Part shown: piece by piece, positions 50,719 to 58,636 of the stretch
Position numbering within the stretch: position 1 is the first letter of the stretch
How the letters are laid out: each line of letters opens with the position of its first letter
Source of the DNA: Methylobacterium sp. J-048
GTDB taxonomy: Bacteria; Pseudomonadota; Alphaproteobacteria; Rhizobiales; Beijerinckiaceae
Direction of reading: 5' to 3'
Assembly (NCBI RefSeq): GCF_022829515.1
Contig: NZ_JAKSYL010000190.1
Coordinates: forward strand, 1-59,733
Length of the DNA stretch: 59,733 nt
The notes under the pieces: model-generated
The model's database searches: none
What the model was told of the DNA's origin: nothing
What the model saw: only the letters and a program-made list of their open reading frames with translations
Translations under genes and position numbers: made by a program

Positions 50719-51581
50719 GCGTCGTCTCCCTCTCCTCGGCCGTGCAAGCGGCGCCCGACCGCCGGTCGGCCCTACGGCCCCGGTGGTCGCCCCTGCAGAT
50801 GTCGCCGACCGTCGCCCTGGCGTTGGCAATCGTCACGCTTGTGATCGCCTGGTCGCTCGCCCCCCATCTGTTCACGAGCCAGGATCCGGTGAACGGCGTC
50901 CCCGCCCACAAGCTGCTCGGCCCCAGTACCGCGCACTGGTTCGGCACCGACCATCTCGGACGCGACGTCTACGCCCGCGTCGTCTACGGCGCGGCCTCCT
51001 CGGTGACGAGCGCGCTCATTGCGGTCGTCATCGGCGTCGCCGTCGGCGGCCTCATGGGCCTGCTCGCCGGCTTCCTCGGCGGCTGGGTCGACACCGTCCT
51101 CGCCCGCCTCGTCGACATCCTGCTCGCCATCCCGCGATTCCTGCTCGCCGTTATCGTCGTCACCGCGCTCGGCTTCGACACCGTGAACACCGCCATCGCC
51201 ACCGGTGTTTCGGCGGTGGCCGTCTTCGCCCGAGTGATGCGCGCGGAGGTCATCAAGACCCGGCAGGCGACCTTCGTCGAAGCGTCGTTCCTGCAGGGCG
51301 GCTCGCGCTGGTACGTCCTATGGCGCCACGTGTTGCCGAACGCGTCGCGCTCGGTGCTCACCCTCGCGGTGCTGCAATTCGGCCTGTCGATCCTGGTCAT
51401 CGCGAGCCTCGCCTTCCTCGGGTACGGGGACCCGCCACCCGCCTCCGACTGGGGCCTGCTGATCGCGACGGGCAAGGATTACCTCAGGTGGCCGTGGCTG
51501 GTGTACGCACCCGCGTTCGTCACGATCGCAACCGTCCTCTCCCTCAACAGGATCAGCCGATGGCTGCGCGAGACGGACTGA
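50715..51581 (+). CDS. ABC transporter permease, DppC type
   Basis: This is a 288-residue partner permease. HWFGTDHLGRDVYARVVYGA is the DppC hallmark near the N-terminal helix. The EAA-type loop is TRQATFVEASFLQGGSRWYV, with the later FLGYGDPPPASDWGLLIATG segment typical of the family. It overlaps DppB by four bases. The fused ATPase gene begins within its last codons if ATG 51560 is used. Confidence 0.92.
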   Translation: MSVVSLSSAVQAAPDRRSALRPRWSPLQMSPTVALALAIVTLVIAWSLAPHLFTSQDPVNGVPAHKLLGPSTAHWFGTDHLGRDVYARVVYGAASSVTSALIAVVIGVAVGGLMGLLAGFLGGWVDTVLARLVDILLAIPRFLLAVIVVTALGFDTVNTAIATGVSAVAVFARVMRAEVIKTRQATFVEASFLQGGSRWYVLWRHVLPNASRSVLTLAVLQFGLSILVIASLAFLGYGDPPPASDWGLLIATGKDYLRWPWLVYAPAFVTIATVLSLNRISRWLRETD

Positions 51582-53290
51582 GCGTGACGCTCCCCCCCGC
51601 CGAGGCCTCACCCGAACCGACGACGCGGCCGTCGGGGCCGCTGCTCCGCGTGGATGGCCTGTCGGTGTCCTACGGGCCGAACGAGGTCGTCACCGACGTC
51701 GGGTTCGCGCTGGGCCGCGGCGAGAGCCTCGCCCTCATCGGGGAGTCCGGCTCGGGCAAGTCGACTATCGCCCGCTCGGTGCTGCGGCTGCTCCCCCGCG
51801 GGGGGCATGCCACGGGCCGGATCGAGTTCGACGGCCAGGAGGTGCTCGGACTTTCCGAGCGCCGGTTCCGGCCCCTGCGCGGACGGGCCATAGGGTTCGT
51901 CCCTCAAGACCCCGGCAATGCGCTCAACCCGGTCCGCACGATCGGCGCGCAAGCCGAGGAATCGGCCGCGCTCCTCGACGGGACCGATCAGGCGCTTCGC
52001 ACGGGACGCATCCTGGAGACGTTCGCTCAGGTTGGACTCGACGACCCCCGGCGCGTCTACGATGCCTATCCCCACCAGTTGTCCGGAGGCATGCTGCAGC
52101 GCGTGCTGATCGGCCTTGCGGTCCTGCCGCGGCCTGCGTTGCTGGTCGCAGACGAGCCGACCTCCGCCCTCGACGTCACGATCCAGAAACGGATCCTCGA
52201 CCTGCTCTCGCGGCTGCGGCAGGACCTCGACATCAGCCTGCTCCTCATTACCCATGACCTCGCGATCGCCGCCGAGCGGGCGGACGCGCTGGTGGTGCTG
52301 AAAGACGGTCTCGTCCAAGAGGCGGGGCGTACGGCGGCCGTGTTCGCTTCGCCAGCCTCGGCCTACGCGCGCAAGCTTCACGCCGACGTCCCGGCCCTCA
52401 ACCCCGACCGCTACGCCGGCTTGCGCGCCGCCGGCTTCCGCCGCCTCGAAACCGGTGCCGCGGTACCGAAGATCGAAGTCAGCGCCGTCACGAAGACCTT
52501 CACGGTGGACGGCATGGCGCTGACGGCTGTCGACGACGTATCGTTCACGGTCCGAGCCGGCACCACGCACGCGCTGGTCGGCGAGTCAGGCTCGGGTAAG
52601 ACGACGACGATCCGGCTGCTGCTCGGGCTCGACCAACCCGATACTGGCGACATCCGGGTTGCCGGTGAACAGGTCACGGGACGGTCGCACGAGGCGCTGC
52701 GCACGGTACGCCGCCACCTTCAACTCATCTACCAGAATCCCTTCACCTCGCTCGACCCGACCTGGAAAGTCGAGGGGTTGGTGCGCGAGCCGCTCGACCG
52801 GTTCAGGATCGGGACCCGCGACGAGCGGGCTGTGCGGGTCCGCGAGGCGCTGGCCGACGTCGGTCTCGGCGAGCACCTCCTCGCCCGCAGGCCGGATGCC
52901 CTGTCGGGCGGTCAGCGCCAGCGCGTGGCCATAGCCCGCGCGCTTGTCCTCAAGCCCGACGTCATCGTGCTCGACGAGCCCACCTCGGCGCTCGACGTTA
53001 GCGTCCAGGCCGACATCGTCGAGGTGCTGCTCACGCTGCAGGCCGATCTCGGCCTGACCTACTTGTTCGTGTCCCACGACTTGGCGCTCGTGCGCCAACT
53101 CGCCCACACCGTCTCGGTGATGCACCGCGGGCGAATCGTGGAGCACGGGAGCGTCTCCGATATCTTCGACAACCCACGGCAGGCCTACACTGCCTCTCTG
53201 CTGGCGGCGGTCCCATCCGGCATCGCAGAGCGTGCCCGCTGGCCGCACCCGCGATTTGAAGCCGTCAGGAACGAGGCGTGTGTAGCTTGA
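51560..53290 (+). CDS. fused dual ABC ATP-binding protein (DppD-DppF type)
   Basis: This is a 576-residue protein with two complete ATPase domains in tandem. Walker A motifs GESGSGKST (61-69) and GESGSGKTT (341-349), signatures LSGGMLQRVLIGLAV and LSGGQRQRVAIARAL, and Walker B motifs LLVADEPTSALD and VIVLDEPTSALD are all intact. The first half is DppD-like and the second DppF-like, as in GsiA. ATG 51560 has AGGA upstream and overlaps dppC by 22 bases; GTG 51584 is the alternative. It completes the importer begun at 48014. Confidence 0.92.
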   Translation: MAARDGLSVTLPPAEASPEPTTRPSGPLLRVDGLSVSYGPNEVVTDVGFALGRGESLALIGESGSGKSTIARSVLRLLPRGGHATGRIEFDGQEVLGLSERRFRPLRGRAIGFVPQDPGNALNPVRTIGAQAEESAALLDGTDQALRTGRILETFAQVGLDDPRRVYDAYPHQLSGGMLQRVLIGLAVLPRPALLVADEPTSALDVTIQKRILDLLSRLRQDLDISLLLITHDLAIAAERADALVVLKDGLVQEAGRTAAVFASPASAYARKLHADVPALNPDRYAGLRAAGFRRLETGAAVPKIEVSAVTKTFTVDGMALTAVDDVSFTVRAGTTHALVGESGSGKTTTIRLLLGLDQPDTGDIRVAGEQVTGRSHEALRTVRRHLQLIYQNPFTSLDPTWKVEGLVREPLDRFRIGTRDERAVRVREALADVGLGEHLLARRPDALSGGQRQRVAIARALVLKPDVIVLDEPTSALDVSVQADIVEVLLTLQADLGLTYLFVSHDLALVRQLAHTVSVMHRGRIVEHGSVSDIFDNPRQAYTASLLAAVPSGIAERARWPHPRFEAVRNEACVA

Positions 53291-53307
53291 CCGGTTTTGC
53301 ACGCTTG

Positions 53308-53420
53308 AGCACCCAATCCACGCCGTCCTGTCCGTGCTGCGCGCCGGCTGCGCTTGGCGCCCCCTGCCGCTGGACTTCCCACCATGGAGCAGGGTGCATT
53401 GCGGATTCTCGCGCCCGTCT
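53308..53420 (+). pseudogene. IS5-family transposase scrap
   Basis: One frame reads IHAVLSVLRAGCAWRPLPLD then FPPWSRVHCGFSR, closely following the conserved IS5-group stretch with VLRTGCAWR, LP and DFPPW. Only about 35 residues remain and no ends are visible. It marks a past insertion between the importer and the flavoprotein fragment. Confidence 0.6.
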
Positions 53421-53528
53421 CAGGCATGCGTGTTCGAGCGCCCCGCTCTCACGAGGGCTGACCGGGAGCGGGTCAGACGCGAGGCCAGCCCGACCGGCTA
53501 TGGCGTGGATGCGCGAGCCATACGTTGA

Positions 53529-54083
53529 GGGGTTTGGGAGTGGCAGGCGAGCGCGGCTACAGACAAGCTCGGGGTGACATTCGAGAAGGATGGCTCCGGC
53601 GAATACAACATGCGCAAGGTCCATCATCTGGGGACCTACGTGCTGCCGATGCCGGAAGGGCACAACGTCAAGAAGGTGCTCTATCGGGAGCTGCGTCGCC
53701 TCCAGGTCGGCCTGACCAACCGCTACATGGCGACCCGGCTGCCGAAAGGTCCGGACGGGCGCATCGCGGGCACGGTCGGCGTCAACACCCGCACCTCACA
53801 GTTTCTGGTAGTGAAGGCCAAGGCCGTGGTGCTGGCCTGCGGCGCGGCCGGGCGGCTCGGGCTGCCGACCTCCGGCTACCTGTTCGGCACCTACGAGAAC
53901 GCGGCCAATTGCGGCGACGGTTACGCCATGGCCTACCGCGGGCGCGCGGCTCGCGGACCTCGAATGCTGCCAGCGATCGCCGATCCACGCGCGTTGCCCG
54001 CCCTCGAAGCGGATTTCGACGATCCCGATCCGGATGTGCGCAAGCTCGTGCGCTGGGCGATCGGGCGGTGCCAGGATCCTTGA
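53529..54083 (+). pseudogene. fragment of a fumarate reductase/succinate dehydrogenase-type flavoprotein
   Basis: The frame runs VWEWQASAATDKLGVTFEKD, then the MRKVHHLGTYVLPMPEGHNV segment, LYRELRRLQVGLTNRYMATR and VVLACGAAGRLGLPTSGYLF. That is the internal FAD-domain part of a large flavoprotein. Near 53937 homology continues in a neighbouring frame (RLADLECCQ), showing a one-base shift; the original frame then runs into unrelated sequence (DFDDPDPDVRKLVRWAIG). The N-terminal GxGxxG region and most of the C-terminus are absent. GTG 53574 could start a 169-residue product, but this is best read as a relic. It lies between the importer and the convergent monooxygenase genes. Confidence 0.6.
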
Positions 54084-54118
54084 GCGGAGCGCCGCTGCGG
54101 CCGCTTCCGTCGCGGCGC

Positions 54119-54259
54119 CTATCGGCCGCCAGCATGCCGGCGCCTTTGCCGGCGGATAGGCGCAGACGGCAAAAAGAGGATGCCGATGCCGATCACGGTG
54201 GGAGCGGCATGCGCCAGCGCGCCGACTAGGATACGGGCGAGGTGCGGAACGTCGGGCAT
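54119..54259 (-). CDS. possible short hydrophobic peptide downstream of the monooxygenase genes
   Basis: This is a 46-residue minus-strand frame: MPDVPHLARILVGALAHAAP, then a hydrophobic TVIGIGILFL segment and a basic tail ending RRQRRRHAGGR. It starts 15 bases after the stop of the upstream monooxygenase gene. It has one possible membrane segment. It could be the stump of a permease lost by deletion, or chance. No family recognised. Confidence 0.2.
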   Translation of the reverse strand: MPDVPHLARILVGALAHAAPTVIGIGILFLPSAPIRRQRRRHAGGR

Positions 54260-54274
54260 GGCCTGGGGCTCGGC

Positions 54275-55615
54275 TCAGGCGCTCGCGCGTACCTCCGAGA
54301 GAGACGGCACCTCCGGGCGCGGCAGGCCGTAATGGTCGCGCAGCGTCCGCCCGGCATAGTCCGTACGGAACAGGCCGCGTCGGCGCAGGATCGGCAGCAC
54401 ATGATCGATGAACGCGTCGAGACCGCCCGTCAGCGAGGGCGGCATGACGTTGAAGCCGTCGGCGGCGCCGTTCACAAACCAATGCTCGATCTCGTCGGCG
54501 ACCTGTTCCGGCGTCCCGACGAAGACGTAGTGGCCCCGCGCCCCGGCGAGCCGCTGGATGAGCTGCCGCAGCGTCGGCTTCTCCCGGTTGAGGATGTCCA
54601 CGATCAGCTTGAAGCGGCTCGCGACGCCGAAGCGCGTGTCCGTGTCGATGAGGTGGCGCGGGAAGGGCGCGTCGAGGTCGTGGCCGGCGAGGTCGAGACC
54701 GGTCATGTTGCGCAACTGCGTCAACGAGTATTCCGGCTGGATCAGCGCGTTGAATTCCTCTTCCAGCGCCTCCGCCTCCCGCTGCGTGCTGCCGATGACC
54801 GGGCTGATCCCCGGCAGGATCTTCACGTGCTCCGGGCGGCGCCCGAGGGCGGCGACGCGGTCCTTGATGTCGGCGTAGAAGGCCTGCGCGCTGGCGAAGG
54901 TCTGATGCGCCGTGAAGATCGCCTCGGCGTATTGCGCGGCAAAGAAGCGGCCGTCATCCGACGCGCCGGCCTGGACGTAGACGGGGCGGCCCTGCGGCGT
55001 GCGCGGGATGTTCAGGGGGCCGCGCACCCGGAAGTGCCGGCCGGCATGGTCGATTGGATGGATGCGCGTCGTGTCCGCGTAGATCCCGGAGGCAGCATCC
55101 GCCAGCACGGCGTCGTCGGCCCAGCTATCCCAGAGCTTGCCGACGACCTCCACGAACTCGCGTGCCCGCTCGTAGCGGTCGCCGTGCGGCGGGTGCTCGC
55201 CCAGCCCGAAATTCTGCGCCGCCTGGGCCGCCGAGGTGGTGACGATGTTCCAGCCCGCGCGACCGTGGCTGAGATGATCGAGGGAGGCGAACAGCCGGGC
55301 GAGATTGTAGGGCTCGTAGTAGGTGGTGGAGGCCGTTCCGATCAGGCCGATGCGCTCTGTCACAGCGCCCAGCGCGGACAGCCAGGTCAGCGGCTCGAGG
55401 CGGAAGCGCGCGGCGTAGCGGATGTTGTCGGCGAGCGCCGGAGTATCGGCAAAGAAAACGGCGTCGAACTTGGCGGCCTCCGCCTTGCGCGCCAGATCCT
55501 GGTAGAAGCCGATATCGAGGACACGTGTCGGGTCTGAATCCGGATGACGCCACGCCGCCTCGTGGTGGCCGCCCGGATAGACGAAGACGTTCAGGGAGAG
55601 CTGCCGCTTCGGCAT
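54275..55615 (-). CDS. FMN-dependent monooxygenase, NtaA/SnaA/DszA/SoxA family (copy 1)
   Basis: This is a 446-residue LLM-class monooxygenase of the NtaA/SnaA/DszA branch, distinguished from SsuD by its length and the N-terminal LSLNVFVYPGGHHEAAWRHP. Other family blocks are DAVFFADTPALADNIRYAAR, then ERIGLIGTASTTYYEPYNLA with RLFASLDHLSHGRAGWNIVT, and the late FNVMPPSLTGGLDAFIDHVL. Members oxidise nitrilotriacetate, dibenzothiophene sulfone or related thioethers with reduced FMN. It lies 18 bp after copy 2 on the same strand. The two copies are only moderately similar, suggesting different substrates. Confidence 0.88.
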   Translation of the reverse strand: MPKRQLSLNVFVYPGGHHEAAWRHPDSDPTRVLDIGFYQDLARKAEAAKFDAVFFADTPALADNIRYAARFRLEPLTWLSALGAVTERIGLIGTASTTYYEPYNLARLFASLDHLSHGRAGWNIVTTSAAQAAQNFGLGEHPPHGDRYERAREFVEVVGKLWDSWADDAVLADAASGIYADTTRIHPIDHAGRHFRVRGPLNIPRTPQGRPVYVQAGASDDGRFFAAQYAEAIFTAHQTFASAQAFYADIKDRVAALGRRPEHVKILPGISPVIGSTQREAEALEEEFNALIQPEYSLTQLRNMTGLDLAGHDLDAPFPRHLIDTDTRFGVASRFKLIVDILNREKPTLRQLIQRLAGARGHYVFVGTPEQVADEIEHWFVNGAADGFNVMPPSLTGGLDAFIDHVLPILRRRGLFRTDYAGRTLRDHYGLPRPEVPSLSEVRASA

Positions 55616-55633
55616 GCGGGATCCTCGGCTGGG

Positions 55634-56971
55634 TCAGGCGGACAGGCGGTGCGGGGTGCGCGCCGCGAAGTGGTTTGCGGGCCGATCGAGGCCGAGATGG
55701 TCGCGCAGGGTGACGCCGTCGTAGGCGCGGCGGAACAGACCGCGCTGCTGCGGGATCGGCACCACGGTGTCGACGAAGGTCTCGAGGCCGGTCGGGAGCA
55801 CGTCCGGCATCAGGTTGAAGCCGTCCGCCGCGCCGGCGCGGAACCAATGCTCGATATCGTCGGCGATCTGCTCGGGCGTGCCCACGACGATGCGGTGGCC
55901 CGTGCCGCCGCCGAGCGAGCCTATGAGCTGGCGCAGGGTCAGGCCGTCACGCCGCGCATGCGCGAGGATTGCCTGGGCGAAGGTCGTGCTGCCGTTCGCC
56001 GGGATCGCGATCTCCGGCAGCGGCGCATCCAGGTCGTATCGCGTCAGGTCGACCCCGAGCGTCGCGCCGAGGCGGGACAGGCCGTAGGCGATGGGGATGA
56101 GCTCGGTCAGCTCCTCCCGGCGCCGCTTCGCCTCGGCCTCCGTCGAGCCGATCACCGTGGCAAGACCCGGCAGGACGACCAGCGTGTCCGGCCCTCGTCC
56201 GTACCGGGCCGCGCGGCGGCGCAGATCGTCCGCGTAGGCACGCGACTCCTCCGGCGTTTGGCCGACGCTGAACACGACCTCCGCGAAGCGCGCCGCGAGG
56301 TCGCGCCCGTCCTCCGATCCGCCTGCCTGGACGAGGACCGGCCGCCCCTGCGGCGAGCGCGGCAGGTTGAGCGGGCCGGCAACCGACAGGTGCCGCCCGT
56401 GATAGTCGATGGCATGGAGACGCGCGGGGTCGATCAGGCGGGCGGCCGCCTTGTCGCCGACGAGCGCGTCGTCGTCCCAGCTGTCCCAGAGGAGCCGCAC
56501 GATCTCGGTGAATTCCTGGGCTCGGGCGTAGCGCGTGGCGTGATCGGGCACCGCCTCCAGGCCGAAATTGGCGGAGGCCTGGGCGTCGGCCGTGGTGACG
56601 ACGTTCCAGCCCGCCCGGCCGCCGCTGGCATGGTCCAGCGTCGCGAAGCGGCGGGCCACGTTGTAGGGCTCGTTGTAGGTCGTCGAGGCCGTCGCGATCA
56701 GTCCGATGCGCTCGGTGGCCGCCGCGATGGACGCGAGCACGATCGTCGGCTCGAGGGAGAGGAACGACCGCAGGTCCGGGCGTTCGGCGAGCGACGGCGT
56801 ATCGGCTAGGAAGACCGCATCGAGCTTGCCGCGCTCAGCGATCTGCGCCGTTCTTACGTAATGCGCGATCTCGGTGAAGGCGCTCGGCCGACTGTCCGGC
56901 AACCGCCACGCCGACGCGAAGAAGCCGGCATGCAGAATGTTCACGTTCAGATGCAAGTGTCTGCGCGACAT
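55634..56971 (-). CDS. FMN-dependent monooxygenase, NtaA/SnaA/DszA/SoxA family (copy 2)
   Basis: This is a 445-residue protein of the same family as copy 1. The N-terminus is LHLNVNILHAGFFASAWRLP. Core blocks are DAVFLADTPSLAERPDLRSF, then ERIGLIATASTTYNEPYNVA with RRFATLDHASGGRAGWNVVT, and FNLMPDVLPTGLETFVDTVV near the end. It is the first of the pair and probably cotranscribed with copy 1. It lies 185 bp downstream of the MetQ-like gene, on the same strand. Like all two-component LLM enzymes it needs a flavin reductase, which is not in the window. Confidence 0.88.
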   Translation of the reverse strand: MSRRHLHLNVNILHAGFFASAWRLPDSRPSAFTEIAHYVRTAQIAERGKLDAVFLADTPSLAERPDLRSFLSLEPTIVLASIAAATERIGLIATASTTYNEPYNVARRFATLDHASGGRAGWNVVTTADAQASANFGLEAVPDHATRYARAQEFTEIVRLLWDSWDDDALVGDKAAARLIDPARLHAIDYHGRHLSVAGPLNLPRSPQGRPVLVQAGGSEDGRDLAARFAEVVFSVGQTPEESRAYADDLRRRAARYGRGPDTLVVLPGLATVIGSTEAEAKRRREELTELIPIAYGLSRLGATLGVDLTRYDLDAPLPEIAIPANGSTTFAQAILAHARRDGLTLRQLIGSLGGGTGHRIVVGTPEQIADDIEHWFRAGAADGFNLMPDVLPTGLETFVDTVVPIPQQRGLFRRAYDGVTLRDHLGLDRPANHFAARTPHRLSA

Positions 56972-57156
56972 GGGGCGATGGCCGAACCGGGAGTCAGTCC
57001 GTCGAATAAGACAAAGAAAAACTTTTCCCGTCCATAGAATGTTCGTTCAAATTCAGAGGCTGTGTCGACCCGCTCTTCTGCCGTCGCAGGCAATCGCAGA
57101 AAGATCGACCCGATCGCGATTGTGTCCGCACCAGGCGAGCTGTCGGGGCAGCGGCG

Positions 57157-58023
57157 TCAGGAAGGGAAATAGTCGGGCAGCGCGAAACCGTCATAGATGC
57201 GGTTGCCCTTGATCGCGTCGCGGAAGAAGGGGCCCCGGTAGGCCGCAACGATGTCGCGCGCCCATGGGGACTCGATGTTGCCCCGTCTCACGGCCACGAC
57301 GTTGAGATAGGGCGACGTCATCTTCTCGAGCGCGATCGCCTCGGTCAGCTTGAGCCCGCTGTCGATCGCGAAGTTGCCCTGGATCGCGGCGAAGTCGACG
57401 TCATCGAGGGCCCGCGGGGCCTGCGCGCTCTCAAGCAGCGTGAGCCTGATCCCGCTCGGGTTCTTCACGACATCGAGCTCGGTCACGTCGACCGGGTTCG
57501 CCGCGGGCTTCAGCTCGATCCACCCGAGGTCGCGCAGGATCTTCAGCGCCCGCTCCAGGTTCACCGGATCGTTGGGCACGGCCACCGCCGCCCCGGGCCG
57601 GACCTCGGAAGCCGATTTATGCTTGCGCGCGTAGAGGCCCATCGGCGGGGTCGGGACCTGCACGATTCCCACGAGGTCCGTGCCGTTGCGATCATTGTAG
57701 GCGTTCAGATAGACGCTGTGCTGCATCACGTTCGCGTCGATCTCGTTCGCGGCGACGGCGGCGTTCACCTCCAACCCCGTGCTGAAGTGCAGGGTGCGGA
57801 TATCGTAGCCCTGCTGCTTGAGCTGCGGCTCGACGCCGAGCTTGAACTCGTCGAGATAGGGTCCTGGAGCGAAGCCGACGCGCAGCGTCTTCTTCGCCGA
57901 TGCCGAAGTTTGCGCGGAGGCAGCGATCGGGACGGCGAACAGAGCCGAGAGCCCGGCCGAGAGTCCTGCCAAGACATGACGACGTGCCGGACGCCCGTCC
58001 GCGCGGAGAAACCGCTCGGTCAC
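57157..58023 (-). CDS. MetQ/NlpA-family ABC substrate-binding protein
   Basis: This is a 288-residue periplasmic binding protein of the NlpA family that includes the methionine-binding MetQ. The leader PARRHVLAGLSAGLSALFAV carries a twin-arginine motif and no lipobox Cys, so it is not a lipoprotein. The mature part has LRVGFAPGPYLDEFKLGVEP, then the IDANVMQHSVYLNAYNDRNG block and VAVPNDPVNLERALKILRDL, the family signature. I start at GTG 58023 after GGGGA. The matching ATPase and permease (MetN, MetI) are absent, so it may serve another transporter. With the adjacent monooxygenases a sulfur-containing ligand is likely. Confidence 0.86.
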   Translation of the reverse strand: MTERFLRADGRPARRHVLAGLSAGLSALFAVPIAASAQTSASAKKTLRVGFAPGPYLDEFKLGVEPQLKQQGYDIRTLHFSTGLEVNAAVAANEIDANVMQHSVYLNAYNDRNGTDLVGIVQVPTPPMGLYARKHKSASEVRPGAAVAVPNDPVNLERALKILRDLGWIELKPAANPVDVTELDVVKNPSGIRLTLLESAQAPRALDDVDFAAIQGNFAIDSGLKLTEAIALEKMTSPYLNVVAVRRGNIESPWARDIVAAYRGPFFRDAIKGNRIYDGFALPDYFPS

Positions 58024-58407
58024 CGGATCCCCGCACGCCGAGCGATGATGTCGGCGACGTTCGACCCGCGTTCGCGCCCGCGCGCCGCCGGAAGAAATTT
58101 CAGGTTTGTCGGGCGGGCGCCCGTGCCTTCGACACCGCACGAGAAAACGGGGCGCATGACCGAAAGTCCTTTCGAACAGCGAAGGTTGTTGCGGCGGATG
58201 AAGGGTCTTGGTTCGAGCGCAACCATGAAGTTAAGCATTCAAAGGTCGACAACCCAAGTCAACAAGAATATTTTTGCTGGATTTACGCGCAAATGGAGCC
58301 AAGGATTCGATTTTTCCAGCAAAGAAGAGAATTGTCCCGCATGGGCTCAGACTCATAAGATCATGCGGCCCGATCTGTGAACGGGCGTATCGTCGTCCTT
58401 CGATCGC
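58024..58407. other. AT-richer divergent promoter region
   Basis: This is a 384-bp region between the minus-strand MetQ-like gene and the plus-strand fragment and acyl-CoA dehydrogenase-like gene. From about 58200 to 58370 it is clearly AT-richer than its surroundings. A minus-strand TTGACT lies at 58258-58263 and a 9-bp inverted repeat spans 58273-58323. No gene seen. Confidence 0.5.
58273..58323. promoter_or_regulatory. inverted repeat in the divergent promoter region
   Basis: TTTGCTGGA (58273-58281) and TCCAGCAAA (58315-58323) are exact inverted repeats separated by 33 bases. They lie next to a minus-strand TTGACT. They could be paired half-sites for a regulator of the divergent sulfur genes. 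Confidence 0.4.
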
Positions 58408-58611
58408 ATGATCATGATGTCTCGCCGCGGCTTCGGCCGCGGACTCGCCCTCGACGCGACTGCGAGCTTCGCCGTCCTCCTACCGGGCGCGTCGCAGGCT
58501 CTCACGCCCCGGCGCGGGGGCACCCTGACCATGATCATCCAGCCCGAGCCGCCGGTGCTGGTGACCTTGGCTCATACGGCCATGATCGCCGACGTGTGGA
58601 TCAACGCCTGA
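58408..58611 (+). pseudogene. truncated SBP_bac_5-type substrate-binding protein
   Basis: This is a 67-residue frame with a Tat-like leader (MSRRGFGRGLALDATASFAV) and the start of a peptide/nickel-type mature domain (PRRGGTLTMIIQPEPPVLVT, then LAHTA). It then ends abruptly in MIADVWINA and a stop. Intact members are about 530 residues. The rest is missing and the next gene begins 26 bases later, so a deletion has fused what remains to the acyl-CoA dehydrogenase-like gene. If expressed it would be a non-functional secreted stub. Confidence 0.75.
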
Positions 58612-58636
58612 GCGCCATCTTACCCCCCTGCCGGCC

